From assembly GCF_040958095.1 (NCBI RefSeq), contig NC_091188.1:33673529-33737528 (forward strand): a DNA stretch of 64,000 nucleotides. The letters are read 5' to 3'. Of the stretch, positions 34,470 through 45,727 are shown piece by piece; position 1 is the first letter of the stretch, and each line of letters starts with the position of its first letter. The position numbers and the translations under genes were made by a program. This DNA is from Procambarus clarkii (taxonomy: Eukaryota; Arthropoda; Malacostraca; Decapoda; Cambaridae). The notes beneath the pieces were generated by a model. It made no database searches. It had not been told where the DNA came from and saw only the letters and a program-made list of their open reading frames with translations.

Positions 34470-34810
34470 GAACAAATCCACAAGGGCCGTGACGAGGATT
34501 CGAACCTACGTCCGAGAGCATCCCAGATGCTGCCTTAATTGACTGAGCTACGACATGGTCAAAAGGAGTTGAAACTGAAGTTCTACTGAACTTACTGGAT
34601 CCTGCAGCCTCTCCGAGGCCAAACCAGGGTTTTACACAACTCCAATCATGCACTCGTGCTATGTCAATAGGCCGTTCTCCCTCTTTGCCCTTACTAAACT
34701 GTCGATTAAGGCAGCGTCTGGGATGCTCTCGGACGCAGGTTCGAATCCTCGTCACGGCCCTCGTGGATTTGCTCATTTGATGCATCACGCAATTGTGATT
34801 TGTGTGTGTG
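34470..34810. mobile_element. Full-length inverted-head tRNA SINE (about 340 bp)
   Basis: Begins GAACAAATCC with a reversed head (box B GGATTCGAACC), then the reversed spacer (GAAGTTCTACTGAAC). It ends with a forward head (CGATTAAGGCAGCGTCTGGG, GGTTCGAATCC) and the tail TTTGATGCATCACGC...TGTGATTTGTGTGTGTG. This is the clearest two-headed unit and a useful family reference. No clear target duplication was found. Confidence 0.8.
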
Positions 34811-35049
34811 GCACCAGGGGCCCTATATGGCCCCTGCCCTCTAGGAGCTAGTATCTTACTCTGATTGGCGGGTGCTGCTTCATTAACTCTTCAGACAAGG
34901 TTACCCTCCTTCAGCTATAGAGGTCGTACATTCTTGTCATAATGATGAGCATATCAATCCCAGGCTTTTTGGGAAGCCTCAGCTGCGATCTTCAAGCATT
35001 TTTCATCTTATTGAGGACTTCTGAAGGATAATCTGCTCCATACACAACA

Positions 35050-35620
35050 TTATCTGTTAAGCAGACCTGATGGGAAATTACATGAATGACCAGAGAACAA
35101 AAGAAGGGGTTGGGTATTAATAGACTGGTGGATAAAAGTGGTCAAAGCCATATGAACATAGGGTAGGTGTTCGTCCCACAAGTTTGCATCGTTTTCAGCA
35201 AGAATTGCAACTATAGCCTTAACTGAACGATTGGTAAGTATAGTCATCCCATTCGCCTGTAGGTGGTATGTGGTCATCAAGGCTAATGTTGTCTTAATTA
35301 TTTTACAAACCTCTCTAAAAATATTGTAATTCAGTTCCTGACCTCGGTCAGACTAACTTTAGGGAGCCCAAATACAATTACGAACCTAGGGAAGAACGCA
35401 TCTGCAACAGTACGACCATCCTTCTGAGGTAATGAAATCAATGTAACGAATGGGGACAGATGACCCACTGAAACCAACCCGTAACGATTGCCTGAATGAC
35501 TGTGATGGAGATCAATTAAATCGGCTCCCACTCGATCTAAAGGCTTTCTGTATTCTGTAGTGGGGCTTGTTCCTTAAGGGTACCTTTTCTCCTCTGACAA
35601 TTGGAGCATGACTTTACAAA
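35050..35620 (-). pseudogene. Gypsy-type integrase (broken)
   Basis: A zinc-binding CSNCQRRKG piece lies near 35590. The core starts GADLIDLHHS (35531 onward; first catalytic Asp), runs through HLSPFVTLISLPQKDG and breaks near 35331. The C-terminal core continues at 35280 with TYHLQANGM and NRSVKAIVAILAEND, the region around the catalytic Glu being damaged. Several frameshifts. Confidence 0.8.
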
Positions 35621-35988
35621 TTTAATGATTTCCGTTAACGTACTTGGGAAATAAAATACTTTGAGTTTTATAAACACCCGAGTGACCTGCAGTCTTAAAA
35701 GCTTGTGCCAGTTTCATCCCTGATGATCCTAGTTCATCTGGTATAACCAGTTGGAACACTGCCCGATTTTTCTGGCTATTTACATAATATAATACCCCCT
35801 TCCTTTAATTCAAAGTCCTTTACTGGTAGTTTACTATTCTTGGAAGGATATTTCCCCCCTTCCAAATGCAAAATAATTTCTTTCCACCTAGGTTCGCTCA
35901 TCTGGAACAATCATCCTGTCAACAGAAATCCCTTTAATAATGACATTTACATTAATAGCAGCAATGTTTCTGCTCAAGGTGTCTGGCA

Positions 35989-37250
35989 CTACATGTGACG
36001 GTCCAGGTTTGTAAAGTATTTGGAATGAGGGAGCAGACTGTTCATGGAACCAGCATTGCATTCGTAGGCACTTGGTAATTTAATTAAACATGTGTTAGAG
36101 CCCTGTGATAAGTGTAGATGACAAAATGACGTTGGAATAAATGGCTCAAAATATCTAAATGCCTCGACATCTGATAGCGCCTCCCAATCTGTGGCCGAAT
36201 AACTAACCTCTGGTCCCTTGACCTTCCTACTGAAATAAGCCATTGGATAGGGGAGATTTTCTTTTATGTTGTATTAAACATCCGCCAGTAGCTATGCTAC
36301 TGTCGTCAGTGTGTACCTCCCACTCGTTATCAAAATCAGGTAAGGCCAATACGGGGGTTGTAATGAGCTGATGTTTCATTTTAGCATAGGCAACATCATG
36401 CTCTGGTTTCCCAACAAACTTTACATTTTTCTTTGTTAGGTCAGTCAAGGGTGCTGATATACTGGCAAAACCTTCATTGTGGCGACGGAAATATTCGGCC
36501 GCCCCCAGAAACCTGCACACGTCCTTTGCTGTTCTTGGAGCTGGCAATTCAGCAATGACACTGCAAGAGTCTGGATCAGGCCTGTTACCATCTGTGCTCA
36601 CCTGGAATCCCCAGAAACCGGAATTTCTGAGCTGCCAGAGTGCACTGCTGAACAATTAATTTAAAACTTGCTCAATCTAACAAATTAAGTCTCAGTGGAG
36701 TCTCGTAAGTGTTCATCAAACATCCTGGAATATATCACATCATCATCCAGGTATGTAGCGAGGGCCTTCCCAAGACTGGACTGAGTATGTAATTAATGGC
36801 CCTCTGAAATGAAGGGGCTGTCTTTTGGTCAAAAGGCATCCTACAAAATTGGTAGGTGTGCCTGCCATCAGAAAATGCTGTCTTTTCCCTTTTTCTCAGC
36901 CACCAGTATTGCCCAATATGCAGACTTGGCATCAAAATTGGAAAAGTATTTTGCTGCCCCGAATTGGCCTCTTATATCCTTAATTCAGGGTAAATCGTAA
37001 ACAACACCCTTAGTAATTTTGTTCACTTTCCGGTAGTCCACACAAAAACGGTAACTACCCTCCGGTTTACGAACCAACACGTCAGGAGACAACCATAGTG
37101 ACATACTAGGCTCTATCATGTCTTGTGTTAACAATTTCTGGCACTTACGCTGCATAACATTCTTTGCCTGTTCCGTGAGCCTCCACTGCAGGGTGTAAAC
37201 AGGCGCGTAGTCACCTGTTGGGATGGTGTGCTAAGTTCTATCTAGGAGAT
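35989..37250 (-). pseudogene. Gypsy-type RT and RNase H (broken)
   Basis: RT landmarks on the minus strand: TAFSDGRHTYQFCRMPF and FQRAINYILSPVLGR (36935-36770), with a YLDD catalytic box readable in another frame near 36750. The connection gives FLGAAEYFRRHNEGFASI (36655-36227) and then VHTDDSSIATGGCL, the start of RNase H. MAYFSRKVKGPEVSYSATD (36243-) continues RNase H. At least three frame changes. Confidence 0.85.
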
Positions 37251-37982
37251 CAATCTGGTCATCCTCGGCTGCAAACAGTTTCGGGAATATATCCCGAAAT
37301 ATATCCATTTCGGGATATATTTCCCGAATATAAAATCCCTCTCAACAGTTTTCTGTCTGTGGAACATGTTGCAAATCTAGCGCTGATAATAATTTCTCTA
37401 AATCCTGTGTAATATTATAACCTTTCTTATTTATGTTCTTCAATGGTCTCTTGTTCTCGGTAACATTTAATGCACTAAATTGTGCTATGATAGTTGGCAT
37501 TTCAGATGACTCGTGGTGAAAAATTTGTGTATTGTTCACCAGAGTTCCCCAAGATACTCTATTACCTGCTCTGAAGCAATAGGTTTTACCAGAGATGTTG
37601 ACTGAAATAAGTGCACCTTAATCAAGCACCACAATTAGATGGTGAGGAATTATTACCTGACATCTTCCAGCCACCTGTAGGGTATTTCCTGGTAGGATGT
37701 GACATCCCACGGACACTTTAATGAATTTTACAAAATGTGGTGGGCAACTTTTGCTTGGTCAGTGCATATATCCCACATGACCTCTTATCAGTGTCGGGAA
37801 GAGACATGAAAAGTAATTTTGGGTAATTTACGCTATACTTCTGCTTCCTTTTAATTAAAGCCACTAATGAAGGATGGTCGACCATCTCAACATAAAAAAT
37901 CTTTCCCAGCCTCAATCTGCAGTTCCTCGCACTTTTTGTGCAGACTAGGAGTAATTAAATCTATTCAAGAAATCCAAACCGA

Positions 37983-38165
37983 TTAAAATGTCTCTAGAAA
38001 ACTTATGTCAAAGTTATCCTGTCCCAAAATGTCTATCTTTTGCCCATTAACTGCAGTCAAATTATTTCCACAACTCCTAAGGCGTTGTGTAAAATTTCTC
38101 AACTTGTTGAAGGCTGAATTTTTCATGAAATTTGCTTTACTGCCAGTGTTCACAAATGGCGTCAA
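37983..38165 (-). pseudogene. Gypsy-type aspartic protease fragment
   Basis: The minus-strand frame reads PFVNTGSKANFM where the retropepsin active site is normally DTGS. Here the catalytic aspartate is asparagine, so the protease would be inactive. The fragment ends within about 60 codons. Confidence 0.65.
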
Positions 38166-38199
38166 TCTCGCACCTTCCCCCTTCGCTTCAAAAGTAGGT

Positions 38200-38582
38200 C
38201 TACTGTTATGGGGGGCCTCGTGGCTGCTCTTTGAGGGGTAATAGCTAAGGTCAAGGAGTTCCTAAAATAGTGGAAGTTAGGTTAGGCCCAGACCCCAGGG
38301 AAGACAATTCCCGGAAAATAATACTTGTCCTATGAGTTCGCCGTCAAGAGGGCCAGAATCTCGGCCTTGGTGTAGGTTCCTCGGAACCGAACCTTGATTC
38401 GGTGGAGCATGGTGATGTTTAACTGGCACCAGGAGTGAAGAAAGTCCCCTTCATAGGGTCAGTGCCGATGGAAGAAAGCTTTCTATCTGTATAGTGCTCC
38501 GATCGCCAATTCAAATCACTGACGAAGGCCTTCCGTCTCTTCCCGGTATAAAACGCCAGGATGGGAGTGGGGCTGACATTCA
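38200..38582. other. Unassigned DNA
   Basis: No supported ORF. Even composition between the Gypsy-type remnant and the LINE tail insertion. Confidence 0.35.
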
Positions 38583-38592
38583 AAGAGTGAAG

Positions 38593-38803
38593 ATTGATTG
38601 ATAAAGATTAAGCCACCCAAGAGGTGGCACGGGCATGAATAGCCCGTAAGTGGTACAATTTTTTTTTCTCAGTATTCTGAGGTTGCATTTAACCATCAAG
38701 CTGTTATCGCGGGGGAGGATACTGCTTCACAGTCTTTATGAGGGTGTCCAGCTGCTGGACACCTTTGTTGACCAGGAGAGTGGCTGTGTTGATGGCTTCA
38801 GGG
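38593..38803 (-). mobile_element. Severely 5'-truncated LINE 3' end with 10-bp target duplication
   Basis: Perfect direct repeats AAGAGTGAAG (38583-38592 and 38804-38813). The body matches 26340-26555: tail repeat, CCACCCAAGAGGTGGCACGG module, 3' UTR and the last codons of the RNase H-bearing ORF. This fixes the 3' end of that LINE family and shows target-primed integration. Confidence 0.85.
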
Positions 38804-39111
38804 AAGAGTGAAGAGCTTAGAGAGGTTATATATAACTGATCCCCCCCCCCTATGTCGTTACCTCACTGTACTGTGGTCAGGTGAAGATAGACGAATCACG
38901 AGCCTGCCTTCCTCACTAAGAAGGTAGTTACAATTTGTAACTACAATATATAAATAATGGTCTAGTTTGTGCAGGTCAATGTTAACATTAAAAATATTGT
39001 GACATTGGTTAATTTGGGCTGAATTGATCAAATTGCGTTTATCAAAACTCCTTCACTTAGCAATATGTTTTGGCTCTCTCCAATTAATATTATGATTATA
39101 TAAACTGGCAT

Positions 39112-39362
39112 GTATCTTATCTTGAGGCTTATCTTGATGATTTCGGGGCTTAGCGTCCTCGACAAGGCCTCATTTTTTGTTTCACATCTCCAGGAAGCAG
39201 CCCGTAGCAGCTGTCTAACTCCCAGGTACCTATTTACTGCTAGGTGAACAGATGCATCAGGGTGAAAGAAACTCAGCCCATTTGTTTCCGCTTCCACCGG
39301 GGGATCGAACCCGGAACCTCAGGACTGCGAATCCGAAGCGCTGTCCATTCAGCTGTCTGGCT
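39112..39362 (-). mobile_element. Second tRNA-derived SINE family
   Basis: On the minus strand: box A-like TAGCTGAATGGACAGCG-type start (AGACAGCTGAATGGACAGCG), box B GGTTCGATCC, a body with CCCATTTGTTTCC-type sequence reversed, and a tail with two TCAAGATAAG repeats. Unrelated to the inverted-head family except for its tRNA origin. Short ORFs across it are spurious. Confidence 0.85.
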
Positions 39363-39767
39363 TCCTTACATCCACTTACTGTTGAGTCATTTATCAGCTT
39401 ACAAATTCTTCACATACTGTCAATGTCTCGCTCCATTTTATTATTTTAAGTACATTCACATTCTTGTTCTGTATTTCTCATAGACTTCACAAGCCACTCA
39501 TAAAACCTTAAAATTACTATACACTCGCATATTTTCCTCAGATACTATTGCCAACTATAGTCCCTTGCACAAGATGGCAAGAGGCAACCAAATAACACTC
39601 TCATAGCTGATGGAACAAGTTCCTGTTGAGTGAGTAAGGGGGCGTAAGGAACCACCCCCGTCGATGACCTATTTGACCAAGTTATGTGGATATAAAAAAT
39701 CCATGGGGATTAATACATGTAGCTTCTCTTCTGGGGAAGAGAGATGGTATCTCTAAATCATCATCAA

Positions 39768-40705
39768 TCAACATGTGGTCAAAATAATTCTTAGTATACA
39801 GCAGAACAACTGCCTGCCAAGCAATATTAATATGAAATATTGTTGCATCTTTGGTGAAGCAACTTTTGCTTTGGTCACAGACAATAAAACAGCTTCAAAT
39901 GTCTGAGGCATTGTAAAAAAATCTTTCAAACGTCTACGTGGAAGAAAGGAAGTAGAGCGATAAGGAGATGGCTGAGGAGTCTTGCTGGGGGTCGGTGGAG
40001 GATATCTTGTGACAAGAGTCTGGATGATGCGGTTGGACACAGCAACCACCAAAGAAAACAAATGCATTTGGCAACCATTGGTGTTGAGCACTGGATCAGC
40101 CTCGTTGGCACTGATGATGAAAACAGGAAGTGACACAGCAAAGAGACATCCACTAATGTACATTGAAGATTGATACATTGTGATAAGTGCCAGGGGAAGT
40201 CCAAAGCCAATGAAGTACGACCAGTTATCCTCGATGAAACATAATCTCTTGTATAGTTCCCAACCCATGTTGAACCATCTGTACTCAAAGGCATAGTGCA
40301 TTAAGCATACACAGGTGAATACCGTTCAGGATCACATCTACACCCACCAGATGCACCAGCTTCATAAAGCTAGCCTGTATGAGAAAAAGAAACTGGTCAA
40401 AGATGGAGATGAGAATCGGCTACAAGTTTACTGATGCTGTTGATCAGGTGGGGACGTCCTTGGCGCTCGCGATATGCACTGTCAGCTATGTGTTGGAACC
40501 ATATGGTGTTGATCTTGGAGAGCACGAAGAGTGGCAAGACCCACAATATGTTGAAGATGGTAGTGAGGATGGGCAGCACCAACGAATACACTGGCCCCGC
40601 TTCCTCATCCAGGAAGAGCCCCAGCACCTGCTTCAGTCCCGGCAACAGCATGTAGTGGAAGAATGCTACACTGAGGTCGAAAACTGCACCGTTGAGGATG
40701 CAACA
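39768..40705 (-). pseudogene. EI24: EI24 (autophagy/ER membrane protein) pseudogene
   Basis: The minus strand encodes the middle and C-terminal part of EI24, a multi-pass ER membrane protein involved in autophagy and p53-linked apoptosis in animals. Recognisable blocks: QCCILNGAVF, ILWVLPLFVLSK with NTIWFQHIADSAY, QFLFLIQASF, FEYRWFNMGWELYKR, GFGLPLALIT and CLFAVSLPVFIISANEA. Hydrophobic stretches match its membrane segments. One base is missing after the ADSH region (about 40413), and a second one-base shift lies just before FEYRWFN (about 40300). The upstream end (40705) sits at TTACATTGCAG, which could be a splice acceptor, and only 20 bases later an LTR-like element begins. No introns interrupt the 940 bases; it may be a retrocopy or a decayed gene fragment. 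Confidence 0.8.
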
Positions 40706-40730
40706 CTGCAATGTAAATACATTGCATTGT

Positions 40731-42731
40731 TTTATAGACTGTGGGTTGGTTGGTGTTGTCGTCGTTGATCCTTCTCTACGGACAACCCAACCCACACCTC
40801 GGTAGAGTGCTTATACCTCACTAGGAGATCACCCTTGGCACTTCTGGCTCTTGGAGAGGGGCTCAACGTCACACGTTTAGGGGATGCGGCTCCAACACTT
40901 AGCCTCGTTGTCACGTGCACACACCCACTCGAGCCGCTGTGACTCCCCACTCTCTCCTTAGGTGATATGATCTCCTCAATCCCCCTTTGACTTATTAGTA
41001 TTACCTTCTACCCTGTCCACAGCAGTGGTTCTTGGTTCTTTCTCTCTCTCCTTCTTTACTACCTCCTGGGAAGCCTCACTAGGACAAGGGCAAACACCAG
41101 CAAATTGGGATACATTTACTGGACAAAGCACATACACGATACATGCACACATATAATAATAATGAATCCTATACTCTATAATATTACAATCAGGTTGCAC
41201 TCCAGCATCATCAGAACTCTATCATCAGCTTATCAAGTGGTATCCTATCTCCTGGTTCAGCACCTGATACTATCACCCTCCTCAAGTTGATCAAGTCTAC
41301 ATACACTGTTGCACCATCAGCAAGAGAATATATATATGTATCTATAAATGTGTACAAAGAAAATCAACATTTGAATGCAATAACATCAGTATAAATGTTC
41401 ATTGATACACAACAGTGATCAATCGATCACTCTATCAGTCCTAGAACGCATACATCTGTAGGTAATCCAGCCTACGCCTGCAACTCTAAACTTCAGTATA
41501 AAACACTCCTTGACATAAGAATGCAAACAATCACTCACCTCTCACTGCGTCTTGCACGCTAATGACAACCAAACAATATCAACTCCCTACAAGTAATCCA
41601 CCAGAACTTCCCCTTCCACCTCTGGAAGTTCACTACCCTGATATCTTCAGGTTCTTCCGGGCTTCACTACCAGGATCCTCTGCAGCTCCTCCAGGCTGCT
41701 ATCATGAAGTTTCCTTGAGCAACTACGGTGCTTCACCCTTCTGCTAGGTTCCTCCACAGCTCTCTTGGCTGCTACACCATGAAGTTTCCTCGAGCAACTA
41801 TGGTGCTTCACCACCTCTACAGAAGCATGTGACACTCCTCTTCACTGCTTCTCCTCATAGCTCGAGGTCCTCTGCTTCACTACCTTGGAGTCTCATCAAT
41901 TACTTCATCTATGCTGGCTTCGAAGTTCTCAGCAACTTCTTCCCCAAAGACAAACCTGCAACCCATCGACACTCCAATAAAATGTTTTCCCTTTAACACA
42001 TAAACAAAAATATTCACACAATATGTTTGTCTCCAACCTCTATCTGTCCTCTATATACAGTGAGAGTGGACTTCCCCGTTTTGGGCGGGTCCATACTCCA
42101 CCTCGCCTGGCGGCGGTCCTCACTCGCTGGGAGGGTCCTCCTCCGTCAGGAGCCGGGCTCTCTCAGCCGTCTGTCAGAGCTCAGAGGGGACGGACGTCGC
42201 TCCGTGTTCCTCCCTCTTCACTCTCCTATTTCAGGCTTTCTGCCTTATTAAAACATGTCTAACTTATAAATAAACATCGCTACTGTCGCTGGGCACACGA
42301 CCAACTACAAGCAATCACTATGAACTGGCGTATATTGTGCTTACCACAGATTAACTGGTCGAGGGCGCTTTCCCTCTGACGGCGTCTGGTCAGGGCGCTT
42401 CCACGGCCCACAATAATGTCTCTGGCCGGCTTGATACTCTCTTCTTCGACCAGGACTTGAGACCACAACGTTCCCAGCTCGGTTCCACAGCTGGCACGTC
42501 TACACACTTCTCTTCTCTTAGAGATATATCACTAGGGGTTCCCTTCTGGCGGGAGCTCGAACGGGGCGCGGCTTTCCCCTGCGATGTCTGGCACTCAAGT
42601 GAGGTCAAAGCCCCTCCAGAAGCGAGCCTCACGCCTCCAGCAAAATATGCTAGACCTTCTAATCAGGTCAGGCTTGCTTAATAACTCTCAAGGAGGGAGA
42701 CTCGTTTCTCCTGCAGGCTGAGATCATAACA
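40731..42731 (-). mobile_element. 2.0-kb LTR-like element, minus-strand copy
   Basis: Inverted relative of 16222-18302, with a perfect 5-bp target duplication ATTGT (40726-40730 and 42732-42736). Read on the minus strand it starts TGTTATGATC. Most likely a solo LTR: 5-bp duplication, TG start, no internal coding. It landed immediately upstream of the EI24 pseudogene fragment. Confidence 0.75.
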
Positions 42732-42858
42732 ATTGTAAGCATGTAAATGCAATGCATTGGACTGTTCGGCCCATTCTAATCGCACAATGTTGATAAGTGT
42801 GAACTCAGAGATTTACTAGATTGTCAAAGCTTCACACACCCAATCGTTACAAGCGATC

Positions 42859-42862
<4 letters not shown>

Positions 42863-42913
<51 letters not shown>
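42863..42913. repeat. (AC)n microsatellite
   Basis: About 25 AC units. It may be the tail of a lost LINE copy, since CR1-group elements here end in (CA)n. Confidence 0.95.
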
Positions 42914-42915
<2 letters not shown>

Positions 42916-43386
42916 TTATCCTGCTTCCCATAAGATCAGACCAGATTTATCCAGATCTCCCCCCCCCCCCCCAAAAAAAAAAGAACTTGGAAACAAAAGG
43001 CTGGCATATTAAAGGGAGAATTAGGAGATGAGTTTTCCTAAGGGACACATACCTCAGAGCTAAGTCTGTACAAGATATGATGGACTGTGACCCAAAAGTG
43101 TCAGGAGGCAGTAAACAGGTTTATCCCGGCCCAAAAGGAAAAATCCGAGAAGCAAAAGAAGAATCCATGGTATAATAGGGCATGTATGGAAGCTAAGGAA
43201 CTGAACAAAAGGGTGTGAAGGAACTTTCGGAATAACAGAACACCAGAAAGCAAAGAGAGATACCAGAGAACCAGAAATGAGTATGTCAGGGTGAGAAGAG
43301 AAGCAGAGAAAAATTATGAAAATGATATAGCAAACAAAGCCAAGACCGAACCAAAGCTATTCTAGTCTCATCAAAGGAAGACAAGA

Positions 43387-44962
43387 GTGAGAGAACAGAG
43401 AATGAAACTTAGAACAGGCGAGGACAGGTATAAAGAGAGTGACAAAGAGGTGTGTGAAGAACTCAACAAGAGGTTCCAGGAGGTCTTCACAATAGAACCA
43501 AGTGAGGTCACTGTGCTAGGAGAAAGGGAGGTAAACCAGGCGGCCTTGGAAGAGTTCGAAATTACGAGAGATGAAGTCAAGAGACACCTGCTGGGTCTGG
43601 ATGTTAGAAAGGCTCTTGGTCCAGATGGTATCTCGCCATGGGTACTGAAAAAGTGTGCAGAGGCACTTTGCTTGCCACTCTCCATAGTGTATAGTAGGTC
43701 ACTGGAGACGGGAGACCTACCAGAAATATGGAAGACGGCGAATGTGGTCCCAATATACAAAAAAGGGGCGACAGGGAAGAGGCACTGAGCTACAGGCCAG
43801 TATCCTTGACTTGTATACCATGCAAGGAGATGAAGATCGTGAGAAAACCTAGTAACACATCTGGAGGGAAGGGACTTCGTGACAAATCGCCAACATGAGT
43901 TCAGGGAAGGTAAATCTTGCCTGACAGCTTAATAGAATTCTACGATCAAGTGACAAAGATTAAGCAAGAGAAGGCTGGGCGGATTGCATTTTCTTTGATT
44001 GTCGGAAAGCCTTTGACACAGTACAACATAAGCTGGAGAGACAGGCAGGAGTAGCTGGTAAAGTGCTCCAGTGGATAAGGGAGTACCTAAGCAATAGGAA
44101 GCAGAGAGTTACGGTGAGGGGTGAGACCTTAGATTTGCGTGAAATCACCAGTGGAGTCCCACAGGGCTCTGTACTCGGTCCTATCCTGTTTCTGATTTAT
44201 GTAAATGATCTCCCGGAGGGTATAGACTCATTTCTCTCAATGTTTGGTGACGATGCCAAAATTATGAGGAGGATTAAGACAGGAGGAGGACTGCTTGAGG
44301 ATTCAAGAAGACCTATACAAGCTGAAGGGATGGTCGAACAAATGGTTGTTAGTTAAACCCAAACAAATGTAATATATTGATGATAGGTGTAGGGAACAGG
44401 GGGCCAGATACAAGGTATCATCTGGGAAATGAAATTCTTCGAGTCAGATAAAAAAACTTTGGGGTTGATATCACGCCAGACTTGTTCCCTGCAGCCCATA
44501 TCAAGAAGATAACATCAGCGGCATATGCCAGGCTGGCCAACATAACAACGGCATTTAGAAACTTGTGTAAGGAATCATTCAGAACTTTGCATACCACACA
44601 CGTCAGACCAATCCTTGAGTATGCAGCCTCATCATGGAGTTCATATCTAATGAAGAATAAGACTAAACTGGAAAAGGTTCAAAGGTTTGCAACTAGACAA
44701 ACCCGAGCTGAGGGGTATGAGCTACGAGGAGAGACTGCTGGAATTAAACCTCACGTCGCTAGAAGACAGAAGATTTAGGGGAGACATGATCAACACATTC
44801 AAGATTCTCAAGGGAATTGATTGGGTAGACAAAGACAGGGTATTTAACACAAGGGGCACACGCACTAGGGGGGGACAGGGGGAAACTGAGTGCCCAAGTG
44901 AGCCACAGAGATATTTGACACTAAACAAGTTTTCTAATTGTTTGACAAATGGAATGCATTAG
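43387..44962 (+). pseudogene. CR1-group reverse transcriptase (broken)
   Basis: First ORF (43387-43788) has GLDVRKALGPDGISPWVLKK and ANVVPIYKKG, the N-terminal RT blocks. Near 43990 one frame reads FFDCRKAFDTVQHKL (catalytic Asp). ORF 44063-44356 has WIREYLSNRKQRV, SGVPQGSVLGPILFLIYVND and MFGDDAKIM; the usual FADD is FGDD but both aspartates remain. ORFs at 44482-44778 and 44687-44962 give the thumb (HVRPILEYAASSW, RRFRGDMINTFKIL). At least four frame changes; not active. Confidence 0.85.
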
Positions 44963-45120
44963 GAAGTGATGTGGTGGAGGCTGACTCCATACAGTTTCAA
45001 GTGTAGATATGATAGAGCCCAATAAGCTCAGGAACCTGTACACCTATTGATTGACGGTTGACAGGCTGGACCAAAGAGCCACAACTCAACCCCCACAAGC
45101 ACAAATAGGCGAGCGCGCGT

Positions 45121-45200
<80 letters not shown>

Positions 45201-45212
45201 ACACACACACAG
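45121..45212. repeat. (CA)n microsatellite, LINE tail
   Basis: About 45 dinucleotides with one TC interruption near 45194. It directly follows the 3' UTR of copy a and directly precedes copy b. Confidence 0.95.
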
Positions 45213-45727
45213 GTACAACATACAGGTACAAGGCGGCACGCTCCACTAGCCAACTGCTGGAAAGGAACAGATCAGTGGTTGCTGTGGGTATTAAGGAGCA
45301 GGAAGGATCTAATAGGACAGAGTGGAGTGACAAGGACAAAGCAGCAGTGAATGAAGTACTAAAGGCACTAGACATGGAAGGGGCTGAGCATAGCATTGAG
45401 AAGGTTTTCAGGCTAGGCCGGTACAACAAAGACCGAGACCGAATGATAAAGATAGTGTTTGCAAACGAGAACACAAAGGAGAAAATCCTATCAAGGAAGA
45501 GCTCCCTGAAAAAAGTGGGAAAATTAAAAAATGTATTCCTCCAGAGAGACATGACAAGGGAGGAGAGAGCCGTGGCGGCAGAAGCAAGGAAGAGGCGCAG
45601 GGCGAGAGGGGAAAACCAGGAAGTAACAGCTCCCAACCCAACACCCCCAGAGGTGAGGGGGGAACCCACAACCAGCTACCCAGTAACACCAGAAGGGAGG
45701 ACAACCCCGCCTCCCTCCACTGCATAG
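45213..45727 (+). CDS. CR1-group LINE ORF1 (copy b, 5'-truncated)
   Basis: Open frame from the edge of the (CA)n tract to TAG at 45725-45727. It contains EVLKALDMEGAEHSIEKVF and FRLGRYNKDRDRMIKIVFAN, an RRM-like RNA-binding pattern, then KILSRKSSLKKVGKLKNVFL and a basic stretch with EARKRRRARGE. The C-terminal end is Pro/Thr-rich. This is the expected ORF1 upstream of EN/RT. The true start is lost: the frame runs into the HTHT repeat of the microsatellite. About 250 bases of C-rich spacer separate it from ORF2. Confidence 0.65.

Larger units (their letters stand above)
34900..38200 (-). mobile_element. Decayed Gypsy-type LTR retrotransposon pol (minus strand)
   Basis: On the minus strand the order is protease (38165-37983), RT (about 37250-36700), RNase H (36655-35989) and integrase (about 35620-35050). 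That order, with integrase last, is diagnostic of Gypsy-type (Metaviridae-like) elements. Flanking LTRs were not found and no intact gag was identified. Many frameshifts and stops are present. Confidence 0.8.
42955..45212 (+). mobile_element. CR1-group LINE, copy a (5'-truncated) with (CA)n tail
   Basis: From about 42960 it matches the EN-RT linker of copy b (46775 onward) and continues through RT to a 3' UTR ending at a (CA)n tail (45121-45212). The RT parts beyond 47197 in copy b are hidden by the N gap, so copy a supplies the 3' half of this family. Confidence 0.8.
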
